A stretch of DNA of 64,000 nt from G965276765 sp965276825 (GTDB lineage: Bacteria; Actinomycetota; Acidimicrobiia; Acidimicrobiales; Palsa-688), in the NCBI GenBank assembly GCA_965276825.1, contig OZ255630.1:3038001-3102000 (forward strand), written 5' to 3'. The notes below the pieces were generated by a model that made no database searches, was not told the DNA's origin, and saw only the letters and a program-made list of their open reading frames with translations. Position 1 is the stretch's first letter. Each line of letters begins with the position of its first letter. Shown one piece after another: positions 55,753-63,380 of this stretch. Position numbers and translations under genes: made by a program.

Positions 55753-56489
55753 TCACGCCCCCCGCCCGCCGACCGCGACACCGACCGGGCGGCTGGCTGC
55801 GAGTCGGCGGATGGCGCGGCGGCGGCGGGCACGCAGCGTGGCCGCTGGGATCCCGGTGCGGGCCTCGACCTCCCCGCTGGTCCACCCCGCGGCCTGCCAC
55901 CCGATCGCCCGGGCCGAGGCGACGCCGAGGCGCCCGGTCCTGACCGCGTCGGTGAGCTCGACGACGACCGCCTCCACGCCGCCGCGCCCGAACGGAACCG
56001 GGTCGGGCAGAGCGCCAAGCTCCCGGCCGGTGTGGCGGGCGGCCGGGCCCGCAGCGTGCGACGGTCGTTGCTGGCCCGCTGCCAGGCCGTCGCCACCATG
56101 CCGGCCGGGTCGAGCAGCCGGTCCGGGCGGGAGTGGCGGAGGCCGGCGAGGCATCCGGCCAACAGGTCGGACTCGGCATCCTCCACGTCGGCCGCGCACA
56201 TGCCGGCCCGGACCCAGCGCCCGACGATCGGCGCCACTCGAGGTGCGAGACCGGCCAGCGCCGCCGTGGTCGCCCACGAATCGTCCCACCTGGCGGCGAG
56301 GGCGGTGAGGACAGCCGCGCCGCAGGCGGGATGGCCGACGGCGCGGGCCGCGTCTCCAGGGGTGGCGAAGCGGGCCAGGGCCGGGTCGGCCGACCAGCCC
56401 GACGCCGCCCGGCGGCCGGCGCGGGAGCGGCCGGGGCCGGTCGGCCAGGCGGTCAGGGTGGTGAGCAGCGGGGTGCGGGTGGCGGTCAT
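55753..56489 (-). pseudogene. HTH (sigma-like) protein upstream of the relaxase, frameshifted
   Basis: The ATG at 56489 starts a protein-like sequence (ARFATPGDAARAVGHPACGAAV; DVEDAESDLLAGCLAGL) that turns to Arg/Ser/Pro noise near 56040-56065. From there another frame reads well: VELTDAVRTGRLGVASARAIGW, then TSGEVEARTGIPAATLRARR, a sigma-region-4-like HTH. That frame stops at 55753, directly before the relaxase GTG. Both halves together would be about 245 residues. The gene is typical of actinobacterial elements, beside the relaxase; I cannot name its function beyond DNA binding. Confidence 0.65.
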
Positions 56490-56510
56490 GGGAGCCACCA
56501 TCCGCCCCCG

Positions 56511-56621
56511 ACCTCGACAGCAACCTCGACAGCAACCTCGACACGGAGAAATTTCTCGGCGACCCCGGCTACCGCCCCCTCGGACGTGAACTTCCTGGTC
56601 AGGGAGCCGTGTCGAGGTTGC
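56511..56621. promoter_or_regulatory. Candidate oriT or operator: tandem and inverted repeats
   Basis: Three 12-bp units ACCTCGACAGCA, ACCTCGACAGCA, ACCTCGACACGG run from 56511 to 56546. The last one overlaps GCAACCTCGACACGG (56532-56546), which is repeated inverted as CCGTGTCGAGGTTGC at 56607-56621, 15 of 15 bases, with 60 bp between. The 60-bp spacer is AT-richer (GAGAAATTTCTC palindrome at 56547-56558). This lies just before the relaxase operon, the usual place for oriT or the relaxase promoter. Confidence 0.55.
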
Positions 56622-56622
56622 C

Positions 56623-56647
56623 GCAACGTTGCACGACCTCGATTGGA
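56623..56647 (+). repeat. GCAACGTTGCAC motif, copy 1
   Basis: GCAACGTTGCACGACCTCGATTGGA contains the palindrome GCAACGTTGC. A near copy is at 57578-57602, in the same orientation. The two share the palindrome plus CACnAnCTCGAT. Confidence 0.6.
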
Positions 56648-56983
56648 TCCCCGATCGAGGTCCGGACTCCCCGGACCGCGACGCCGGTCGGCCACATCCC
56701 CACCGGTGCCACGACGTCGCAGTCGCCGGGCGGCTCGGTCGCAGGAGGGCCATCGGGAGTCCCGACGCATCGCGCCCGGTCAGACCGATGCGGTCAGCCC
56801 GACGCGGTCAGTCAGTTCGTGGCGGCCAACCGACGGGCAGCAACGATGGCGCCCCGGGTGCCCCATCGGAGTGCGCCGAGGCCAGGCCGGGTGACCGACG
56901 GCCCGCTCGGAGTTGACGACGGGCGGGATGGTCGCCGCAGCAATCCGCTCACCGCGAGCAGCCAGGCGTGCGCAGACTGGGCC

Positions 56984-57199
56984 GTGCCCGCCACGCAACC
57001 CCCGCTGTCCGCCGGTCTGCTGTGCCGGCCGTGCCTGCTGACCGGACGGGTGCGACGAGCGTGGACCGTCACCGCCGGCGACGCCACCTGCATCCGCCAC
57101 ACCGTCGAAGCCACCGACCTCGACGACATGGACCAGCACCACCTCTTCGCCGACCTCTACGAGCAGCTCCGCCACCTCGGCGCACCCGACGCCTACTGA
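56984..57199 (+). CDS. Small Cys-containing protein, unknown
   Basis: A 71-residue reading frame from a GTG. It has a CRPC pair (14-17), a third Cys near residue 40 and an acidic C-terminal half (ATDLDDMDQHHLFADLYEQLRHLG). The residue composition looks like a real protein, unlike the Arg/Pro-rich noise around it. I do not recognise a family. It sits between the possible oriT and a gene-free stretch in the mobile element. Confidence 0.5.
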   Translation: MPATQPPLSAGLLCRPCLLTGRVRRAWTVTAGDATCIRHTVEATDLDDMDQHHLFADLYEQLRHLGAPDAY

Positions 57200-57828
57200 C
57201 AGGCCTGGGCATCGCGTCCCGGTGCCCAGGACCACGTGGCCGCGGGGCCCGACCGCTGATCGAGATGAACGGCTCCGCGAGCAGCTTCTCGGGAGCCGAG
57301 TCGACCGGCGCACGCCAGGGCCGCCGATGGTCACGCAGCGCGGCGGTCGCCGGGGGGCGTGACTCGCGTGGGAGGGGCGGTCAAGGCCGGCCGCAGGCCG
57401 CCCGGAGGGCCTGGCCTTGACGGCCCCGCCCGGCGCGGCGAACCCCTGGGATCATGGTCGAGGAGCCCCGCCAGGGGGTCCTGGGAGCGCCTCCCCGCCA
57501 CAGCACACATGCGACGTCGGACCGTCCGGGCCGCCGGGCGCACCGCTCCCGCACGTCACCTCCCGCGGGCGGGCAGGGCAACGTTGCACCATCTCGATGG
57601 AAGTGTGTGTACCTGTCCGTGTCAGCGCTGGCAGCCATCGGGTGAGAGTTCGTCATCGGGGTTTCGCTCCACCGGGCCGGCGTCTCTCGGCCGTGTCGGC
57701 CAAGGCGCGTTGCCACGGTCGGTCATGCGAGCGGCCGATCATGTTCGTCACCCGAGATCCGGATTTGGGATGGATCAGCTGCAGCTCGTTCGGACTGCGC
57801 CAGGGTTGCGGCTTGTCGCTCCGACTGG
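57200..57828. other. Gene-free region with a long hairpin
   Basis: These 629 bp contain no supportable gene in any frame. The main structure is an inverted repeat at 57374-57430: GTCAAGGCCGGCC (57380-57392) against GGCCTGGCCTTGAC, one mismatch, with further pairing of GGGGC outside. A second copy of the GCAACGTTGCAC motif is at 57578-57602. Function unknown; a terminator, attachment or replication site are all possible. Confidence 0.6.
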
Positions 57829-58188
57829 TCACCCGGCGTAGGCGACGACACAGAACTCGGTGCTCTCCGGGTCGGTCAGCACGACGACCGTGCCCTCGTC
57901 GTACTCATGCCGCTCACCGGTGTCGTGGCCGCCAAGCGCGACGACGCGAGCGATCGCTGGCTCGAGGTCATCGGTGAGCAGGTCCAGATGGACACGTGAC
58001 TTACCCTGCTTGGGCTTAGGGACCGGCTGGAAGTTCAGCAGCGGACCGCCCTTGGACGACGGTCCGAGCCGGAGCCAGCCGGATATCGGCTCGTACAGCT
58101 CACCGCCGAGCAACGCTGCCCAGAACCCGCCGACCCGCGCCACGTCCACGCAGTCGATCGTGATCTCGTGCAGACGGACGGACGCCAC
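57829..58188 (-). CDS. VOC-fold (glyoxalase/bleomycin-resistance-like) protein
   Basis: A 119-residue single-domain VOC protein. It begins SVRLHEITIDCVDVARVGGFWAALL and contains RVHLDLLTDDLEPAIARVVALGG and DPESTEFCVVAY, the paired beta-alpha-beta-beta modules of the superfamily. A metal-binding His and Glu are visible (HEITID, HLDL, FC). The substrate is unknown; members range from lyases to antibiotic-binding proteins. The GTG start has GATACT 6 nt upstream on the minus strand, so it may be leaderless. It is cargo of the mobile element. Confidence 0.85.
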   Translation of the reverse strand: MASVRLHEITIDCVDVARVGGFWAALLGGELYEPISGWLRLGPSSKGGPLLNFQPVPKPKQGKSRVHLDLLTDDLEPAIARVVALGGHDTGERHEYDEGTVVVLTDPESTEFCVVAYAG

Positions 58189-58343
58189 ACGTGCAGTATC
58201 GACGTCCTGCCGCCCGCGATGCCAGGGTGGTGTCAGCGCTGCGCTCGACCGCAGAACGATCGGCTGCCGGAGCGGGGAATTCGGTGCAGGACAGCCCGGG
58301 TCCGAGGGTCAGGGCGCAGCGATCCATCGGTAGCCTCACCGGA

Positions 58344-58912
58344 GTGAACGAACACCACGCCAAGCTGTGCTCCAGCCCGGAGTGGGCCGAGCACCTGCAG
58401 ACCGACGTGTTGACCCCGCTGGCCCGCGACGTCGATCTCGGCGCCGAGATGGTGGAGGTCGGCCCGGGTCCGGGGGCGGCCACCGACTGGTTGCGCCACC
58501 GGGTGGAACGGCTGGTGGTGGTGGAGTTCGACGAGGTGGCAGCGGAGAAGTTGGTGGTCCGCTTCGCCGGGACGAACGTGGAGGCGGTGCACGGCGAGGC
58601 TACGGCCATGACCTTCGTCGATGGCTCGTTCGACTCGGCCGGATCGTTCACCATGCTCCACCACGCACCGACCTTCGCTTTGCAGAACATGCTGCTAGCC
58701 GAGGTGTCCGGGTGTTGCGGGCCGGTGCCGTGCTCATCGGGTCCGACAGTCGACCCAGCGACGAGCTGCACCGCTTTCACGAGGACGACACCTACAACCC
58801 GGTCGAGCCCGGCACGTTGATGGTCCGGCTACAAGCCCTCGGCTTCGAGCGGATCGCTGTCGGCGCCGGCGACCGGACCCATTTCGTGGCCCACAAGGCG
58901 GTCCCCACCTGA
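58344..58912 (+). pseudogene. Class I methyltransferase, broken by one frameshift
   Basis: From the GTG at 58344 (TAGCCT 7 nt upstream) the sequence reads as a methyltransferase: MVEVGPGPGAATDWL (SAM motif), ATAMTFVDGSFDSAGSFTMLHH. At about 58708 (GAGGTGTCCGGGTGTTGCGG) the frame changes: the expected RVLRAGAVLIGSDSRPSD continues one frame over, ending GDRTHFVAHKAVPT at 58912. One missing base would explain it. The intact protein would be about 189 residues. Either a pseudogene or a sequencing error. Confidence 0.75.
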
Positions 58913-58973
58913 CGATCACTCGGAGCGACGGGCATTGGTCCGACGCCGGAACGTGGGTGGGTAGCTTCGTGCG

Positions 58974-59560
58974 GTGGCCGAAGGCTGGGAGTGGGACTGG
59001 TCGCTCTACGCTCAAAGCGCGGCGTACTACCCGGTTGGCCGTCTGCCCTACCCGGCCGACGTGACCATGGTGTTGCGGCGCGAGCTGGGCCTGGATGGCA
59101 CCGGACGGCTGTTGGACCCTGGGTGCGGGCCCGGTTCGCTGAGCTTGGCCTGGTCGGCCCGTTCGACGAGGTCGTCGGTGTCGACGCCGACGAGGAAATG
59201 GTACGAGAGGCCGACCGGGGGGTCGTCGGCTCTGGTCGGCAACATGCGGTGGGTGTGCACGCAGGCCGAACGGCTGCCTGCCGGGCTGGGAATGTTCCAG
59301 GTGGTGACCCTGGCCCAGTCCTTTCACTGGATGGATCGTCCCCGGTCGCGGCGACCGTGTCGCCGAGCTGGTGGCCTCCTACCTCGGCTCCCTCCGCCGG
59401 GCGGGGCAGGGTGTGCTCCCCGTCGGCACCACATCCGACGAGGACACGGTGCTCGCGGCGGCTGGGTTCATCGAGCACCGATCGACCGCTTCTGCGCTGG
59501 GCCTTCAAGTCGACGATGTGGTCGTCCTACGCAACTCGGACCGCATCGGGGCGGGATCAG
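58974..59560 (+). pseudogene. Second methyltransferase, several frameshifts and an internal deletion
   Basis: The start (GTG 58974, TAGCTT 6 nt upstream) gives GRLLDPGCGPGSLSL, a SAM motif. Next, FDEVVGVDADEEMVREADR is one frame over, then MRWVCTQAERLPAGLGMFQVV and AQSFHWMDR return to the first frame. After HWMDRP the sequence jumps to RVAELVASYLGSLRRAG, seemingly skipping about 100 residues found in relatives. The end near 59560 meets the convergent regulator gene. It has too many lesions for sequencing error alone; it is a decayed gene. Confidence 0.7.
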
Positions 59561-60177
59561 GCCGAATCCCGGTCCACTTCGAAGGTTCCGCCAGAACGCC
59601 AGTAGCGGCCGCCGTCGCGCCCCAGCAGCCCTTCGTCGACGAGAGCACGCCGAAGCGTGGCGTGGTCGTCCCAGAGTCGGTTCAAGACCCGGTTCACCTC
59701 GGCTTCGCCGTAGCGGCGTCCCGGCTCGAACCGCTGGACGACGAAATCGAGCACGACGGCCCGTTTTGACTGCTGAGCGGGCAATCCGGTCAGCCGGCCG
59801 CCGGCGAGGAAACCTCGGAGGACCGGCGCCTGCTCCGGCGTGGCGCCGAGCTCCTCCGGGTCGACCTGGGGCCGCATCCGGGCCACGAGACGGGCGGCGA
59901 CCCCGAAGGTCGACGGCACCGCCTCCCAGCTCCGGTCATCCTGTGCCGACGCGGCGGCCACCCGGATCACGCCGGCCGCCTCCAACGACTGCAAAGCGTT
60001 TTCCACTTGCTTCAAAGGGATGCCAGCAGCGTCGCTGAGATGCGCGGCATCTGCCAGCTCGGGTGCCAACACGACAGCCGCGAAGACTCGAAGCCGCGTC
60101 GGGTTGGCCACTGCGCCGAGCACCCGGCCGGGGTACATCTCGGCAACCGCCGGGGTGCCAGTGCGTCTCGTCGTCAC
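59557..60177 (-). CDS. ArsR-like regulator with DUF2087 domain
   Basis: A 206-residue protein. The N-terminal winged helix (LGAVANPTRLRVFAAVVLAPELADAAHLSDAAGIPLKQVENALQSLEAAGVI in content) is ArsR-like. The C-terminal part KRAVVLDFVVQRFEPGRRYGEAEVNRVLNRLWDDHATLRRALVDEGLL is the DUF2087 domain. The GTG at 60177 was chosen, because the sequence upstream of it is not protein-like. It is a transcriptional regulator of unknown target, convergent with the broken methyltransferase and divergent from the hydrolase. Confidence 0.8.
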   Translation of the reverse strand: MTTRRTGTPAVAEMYPGRVLGAVANPTRLRVFAAVVLAPELADAAHLSDAAGIPLKQVENALQSLEAAGVIRVAAASAQDDRSWEAVPSTFGVAARLVARMRPQVDPEELGATPEQAPVLRGFLAGGRLTGLPAQQSKRAVVLDFVVQRFEPGRRYGEAEVNRVLNRLWDDHATLRRALVDEGLLGRDGGRYWRSGGTFEVDRDSA

Positions 60178-60274
60178 GAGTCGAATCTTAGGCTGTTGGC
60201 GGTCCTGCCTACCTGCGAATTCCACCGAGTGGACGGTGAGGGTAATTGCACGGCGGCCAAAGCCGGGCACCGGG

Positions 60275-60280
60275 TACGTT
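60275..60280 (+). promoter_or_regulatory. -10 hexamer TACGTT for the hydrolase gene
   Basis: TACGTT ends 6 nt before the ATG at 60287. It has the same leaderless form as the hexamers before the two methyltransferase genes (58331 and 58962) and the 48-residue frame (61222). Confidence 0.4.
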
Positions 60281-60286
60281 CTGGCC

Positions 60287-61126
60287 ATGACACGCGAATT
60301 TGCCATCACCGTTCCGGGAGGAACCATCATTGCGTGGCAGCGGGGCGACGGGCCGCACGTGCTTCTCCTCCACGGTGGGCCCGGCGTGTCCGACTACACC
60401 GAGTCCCTGTCCGCTGAGCTGGAGGACGGCTACACCGTCACCAGGTACCAGCAGCGAGGCGTGGCCCCTTCGACGACGGCGGGTCCTTTCAACGTCGAGA
60501 CCCACATGGCCGATGCCATCGCCGTCATGGACAGCGCCGGCATCGACCAGGCGTACGTTCTCGGCCACTCGTGGGGAGGCCACTTGGCCTTCCACCTCGC
60601 TGTGGCGCACCAGGACCGGTTCCGGGGGCTGGTCCCCATCGACCCCCTCGGCGCCATCGGCGACGGCGGGACCGAGGAGATGGGCTCGATCATGGAGGAG
60701 CGGGTCGGACCCGAGCAGGCGGCCAAGGCCGAGGAGCTCGACGCCCGAGCGGCGTCGCCGGAGGGCTCCCACGACGACGCCGTGGAAGCGTTCAGGATCA
60801 TGTGGCCCGGCTATTTCGCCTCGCCCGAGAAGGCGCTTCCAATGCCGCCCTTTCGGATCTCACTGCCGTGTAACGCCGCCACCTTCGAGTCGATCTTCGA
60901 ACACTTCAAGGCCCAGACCCTCGTCCGGGGACTCGGTGAGGTGCAGCTCCCGACCGTCTTCGTGCTCGGCGCCGACAGCCCGCTCCGGCCCGAGCACAAC
61001 GTTGCCACGGCGGCGCTGCTGCCCAACGCCACTTATCAGATCGAGGAGACCGGCCACGTCGTGTGGATCGAGCGCCCCGGCGCCGTCCGCCGCGCCCTCG
61101 ACAGCCTCGCCGCTGCGAAGGAGTAG
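60287..61126 (+). CDS. Alpha/beta hydrolase (proline iminopeptidase-like)
   Basis: A 279-residue alpha/beta hydrolase. The oxyanion region is LLLHGGPGVSDYTESLS, typical of proline iminopeptidase and related enzymes. The nucleophile is Ser in VLGHSWGGHLAF. A late Asp (VFVLGADSPL) and His (ETGHVVWIE) complete the triad. The lid region lies at about 140-190. The substrate is not inferable; the HGGPG motif also occurs in esterases. It is intact, unlike its neighbours. The ATG at 60287 is supported by the promoter spacing. Confidence 0.9.
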   Translation: MTREFAITVPGGTIIAWQRGDGPHVLLLHGGPGVSDYTESLSAELEDGYTVTRYQQRGVAPSTTAGPFNVETHMADAIAVMDSAGIDQAYVLGHSWGGHLAFHLAVAHQDRFRGLVPIDPLGAIGDGGTEEMGSIMEERVGPEQAAKAEELDARAASPEGSHDDAVEAFRIMWPGYFASPEKALPMPPFRISLPCNAATFESIFEHFKAQTLVRGLGEVQLPTVFVLGADSPLRPEHNVATAALLPNATYQIEETGHVVWIERPGAVRRALDSLAAAKE

Positions 61127-61233
61127 ACGGCTCGCTCGCTGGCCGAGGGGACTGACCGTAGATAGACCGACCCTTTGTCTCGATAATGTAATGGGTTATC
61201 GGGTAACTGCTTGATCAGGGTTAGGTTGCCTCC

Positions 61234-61380
61234 ATGAGAATTCCCCTTCTACGACGGGCTTATCGCGAACGCCAACGTCACGCCACGATCCAGACCGAGG
61301 CGGTGACCTTCTCCGTCGCTGCCCTGATCTGGTTGGTGTGGGCTCGCCGCTTCGGCCACAACATCGATGCGTGGTCGTAG
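61234..61380 (+). CDS. Small hypothetical protein
   Basis: A 48-residue frame: a basic N-terminus (MRIPLLRRAYRERQRHA) followed by a short hydrophobic segment (AVTFSVAALIWLVWAR). TAGGTT lies 6 nt before the ATG, matching the leaderless promoters nearby. No family recognised. Composition and promoter are the only support. Confidence 0.4.
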   Translation: MRIPLLRRAYRERQRHATIQTEAVTFSVAALIWLVWARRFGHNIDAWS

Positions 61381-61543
61381 TCACTCGCGCACCACGACCG
61401 GCGACATCGAGCGCCGGCCGCCGCTGGACTGGTGACCGGAAGCGGATCCTTGGGAAGGTTGGTTACTGACAGCCCCAGGCCTCGTGGGTCGCCGCGGGTC
61501 GAGTCCGGGACCACCCTGGTGTGTGCCTCGGACAAGCAGCAGG

Positions 61544-62785
61544 ATGGTCGACGTGCGTTTCCTATTCTCCTTCACCGGGGGCAACGGGCATTTTCTTCCG
61601 ACGTTGCCGATCGCGCGGGCGGTCTTGGATCGGGGTCACGAGGTGGCGTACGCCTGCCAGGACGCCATGGTCGGCACGGTCGAGGCAGTGGGCCTGCCCG
61701 CCTTTGCGACCGGAGGGCCCACCCTGCTCGATCCGAGCACGCGACGACCCCTGGTCGCAGTCGACCGCGAAGCAGAGGAGCGGTTTGTCCGGAGCAACTT
61801 CGCCGGGCGGACCGCCCAGGCCCGGACACCGAGACTCCTCGACTTGGCCTCCCGCTGGGAGCCGGACGTGATCGTTCGCGACGAGATGGACTTCGGGTCT
61901 GCTGTCGCGGCCGAGTCCCTTGGAATCCCACACGCGGCAGTGATTGTCATCGCGGCCGGTGGACTGGTGAGACCCGATCTGGTCGCCGAGCCGCTGAACG
62001 CGCTGCGCACAGAGCACGGCCTCGGACCGGATCCTGAGTTGGGGATGCTGCACCGATACCTGACGCTTGCGCCGGTTCCGCGAAGCTATCGAAATCCACG
62101 AGACCCGTTGCCCGCGACGGCCCATCACCTGCGTCCCGGGGTCTTGGAAAGGTCCCTGAAACAGCCAAGCGATAATGTCTGGCTTGACGGGCCGCCGGTT
62201 TTCGGGCGTCGCTTCAACGTGTACTTCACGCTGGGAACAATCTTCCATCAGGAGTCCGGTGATCTCTTCACCCGGGTACTCGCCGGCCTGCGCGATCTAC
62301 CCGTCGATGTCGTCGTCACGGTCGGACAAGAGATCGATCCGGCCGAACTCGGGGATCAGCCATCGCACGTGCGGGTCCAACGGTTCGTGCCGCAGGCCAG
62401 TCTGCTACCCCGATGCGATGTCGTCGTCTCCCATGCTGGATCCGGCAGCGTTATGGGTTCCCTTGCCTTCGGTGTGCCGTCCGTTCTCCTACCATTGGGT
62501 GCCGATCAGCCGCTCAACGCCGACCGATGCGCTCACCTCGGCGTGGCGCAGGTGTTAGCTGCTTCGACGACCACGTCCGACGAGATCGCGGCGGCCGTGA
62601 CGGCCGTCTGGGAAGAGCCCACCTACCGCTCTCACGCAGCGAGAAGCCGGAGCCGAGGAGGCGATGAGTGAAGAGAACGTACCAACCCAATCCGAGACGA
62701 AATCCTGGCGTTGCCGGGCGCTGAACGCGCCGCCCGTCTACTCGAGCAACTCGGTACCCACAGGAATCCGATTACAGACGAATGA
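61544..62785 (+). pseudogene. MGT-type glycosyltransferase interrupted by a 45-bp insertion
   Basis: A UDP-sugar-dependent glycosyltransferase of the macrolide/UGT (GT-B) type. It starts MVDVRFLFSFTGGNGHFLPT; the donor-binding part is QRFVPQASLLPRCDVVVSHAGSGSVMGSLAFGVPSVLLPLGADQPLNADRC. After EEPTYRSHAAR the frame enters a copy of the rpmH initiation region and stops at 62669-62671. Directly after the copy the same frame resumes as IRDEILALPGAERAARLLEQ and ends at 62785, the normal GT end. So 45 bp (15 codons, in frame, including a stop) were inserted. The last 40 or so residues are lost. Confidence 0.85.
62645..62690 (+). repeat. 46-bp repeat, copy 2 (inside the glycosyltransferase gene)
   Basis: Identical over 46 bp to 10627-10672, including AGGAGG, ATGAGTG and the first rpmH codons. 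The surrounding glycosyltransferase reads continuously if 45 of these bases are removed. The repeat carries a stop codon in the host frame and its own ribosome-binding site and start codons. Confidence 0.97.
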
Positions 62786-62997
62786 TTCCCGTCCGGAGCG
62801 GCAGGCCGTCTCCTCGCCTGGACATGCTGCACAGGGGCCGAGCACGAATCGACGACCACGCCCGCGGCGTGCGGGAGCTGGCAGCCACCGGCGACCCGCT
62901 GTTCACCCGCCTGGTGCAAGACGGCGTCATCGACGGCCTCGACCGCGCCATGGCCCAGCTCCGACAAGACGCTGCGACCTTCGAAGCTGGCACCTGA
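62782..62997 (+). CDS. Small protein coupled to the glycosyltransferase, unknown
   Basis: A 71-residue frame whose ATG overlaps the original glycosyltransferase stop (ATGA). The sequence is protein-like, with helical, charged segments (RLDMLHRGRARIDDHARGVREL; IDGLDRAMAQLRQDAATFEAG). I do not recognise a family. Coupling to the upstream gene is broken if translation stops at 62671. Confidence 0.5.
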   Translation: MIPVRSGRPSPRLDMLHRGRARIDDHARGVRELAATGDPLFTRLVQDGVIDGLDRAMAQLRQDAATFEAGT

Positions 62998-63380
62998 GCG
63001 CCCTGCGCGGACCTATGCCGAGGCGATGGCTGGGGTCGCCGGACGCCAAGTCGGCTCCGTCTGCTCGGAACGCTGTCCAGGTGGACCGGCGGAGCAGATC
63101 GTGGCTCGGCGACGCAGAGTGCCCATCCCAGCAACGCAGGGTCGACGACTGTGACGGGACCGCCGGAACCGGAACTCACGGCGTGGGTGTCCCAGCACCG
63201 GCACGGGGGGACTGACCTTCACGGGCAGCCGGCTCGGCGACAGTCGGTGGCCGGGCGGGGAGCGAGACCTCCGTTGGTCACGGCGAGAGTGCCGCTGTCA
63301 ACCGGTACCGCTGACGGTCTCCATCGGACGTCGGCCCGACGACGGCACCCCGGGTCTGGTCGGCTGGAGTGGATACGGCT
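62998..63380. other. Gene-free region
   Basis: These 383 bp between the small frame and the BTAD-type regulator hold no gene that I can support; open frames here are Arg/Pro/Gly-rich. No repeats, hairpins or tRNA 3' end copy were noticed. Confidence 0.5.

Larger units (their letters stand above)
56490..56983. other. Gene-free region upstream of the relaxase operon
   Basis: These 494 bp hold no gene that I can support. They carry three 12-bp tandem repeats, a 15-bp inverted repeat (see the oriT entry) and a palindrome GCAACGTTGC. The rest (56650-56983) has repeated GGTCAGTC-like words but no clear structure. Confidence 0.6.

Noticed and set aside
53229..55943. A 904-residue plus-strand frame
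   Set aside because: Gly/Val/Asp-rich antisense shadow of the relaxase.
60211..60772. Minus-strand frame over the hydrolase
   Set aside because: Shadow of the alpha/beta hydrolase, which has an intact triad.
62664..63215. Protein starting in the rpmH-like insertion (MSEENVPTQ onward)
   Set aside because: It has a ribosome-binding site, but the frame after the insertion is out of phase with the glycosyltransferase and reads as noise.
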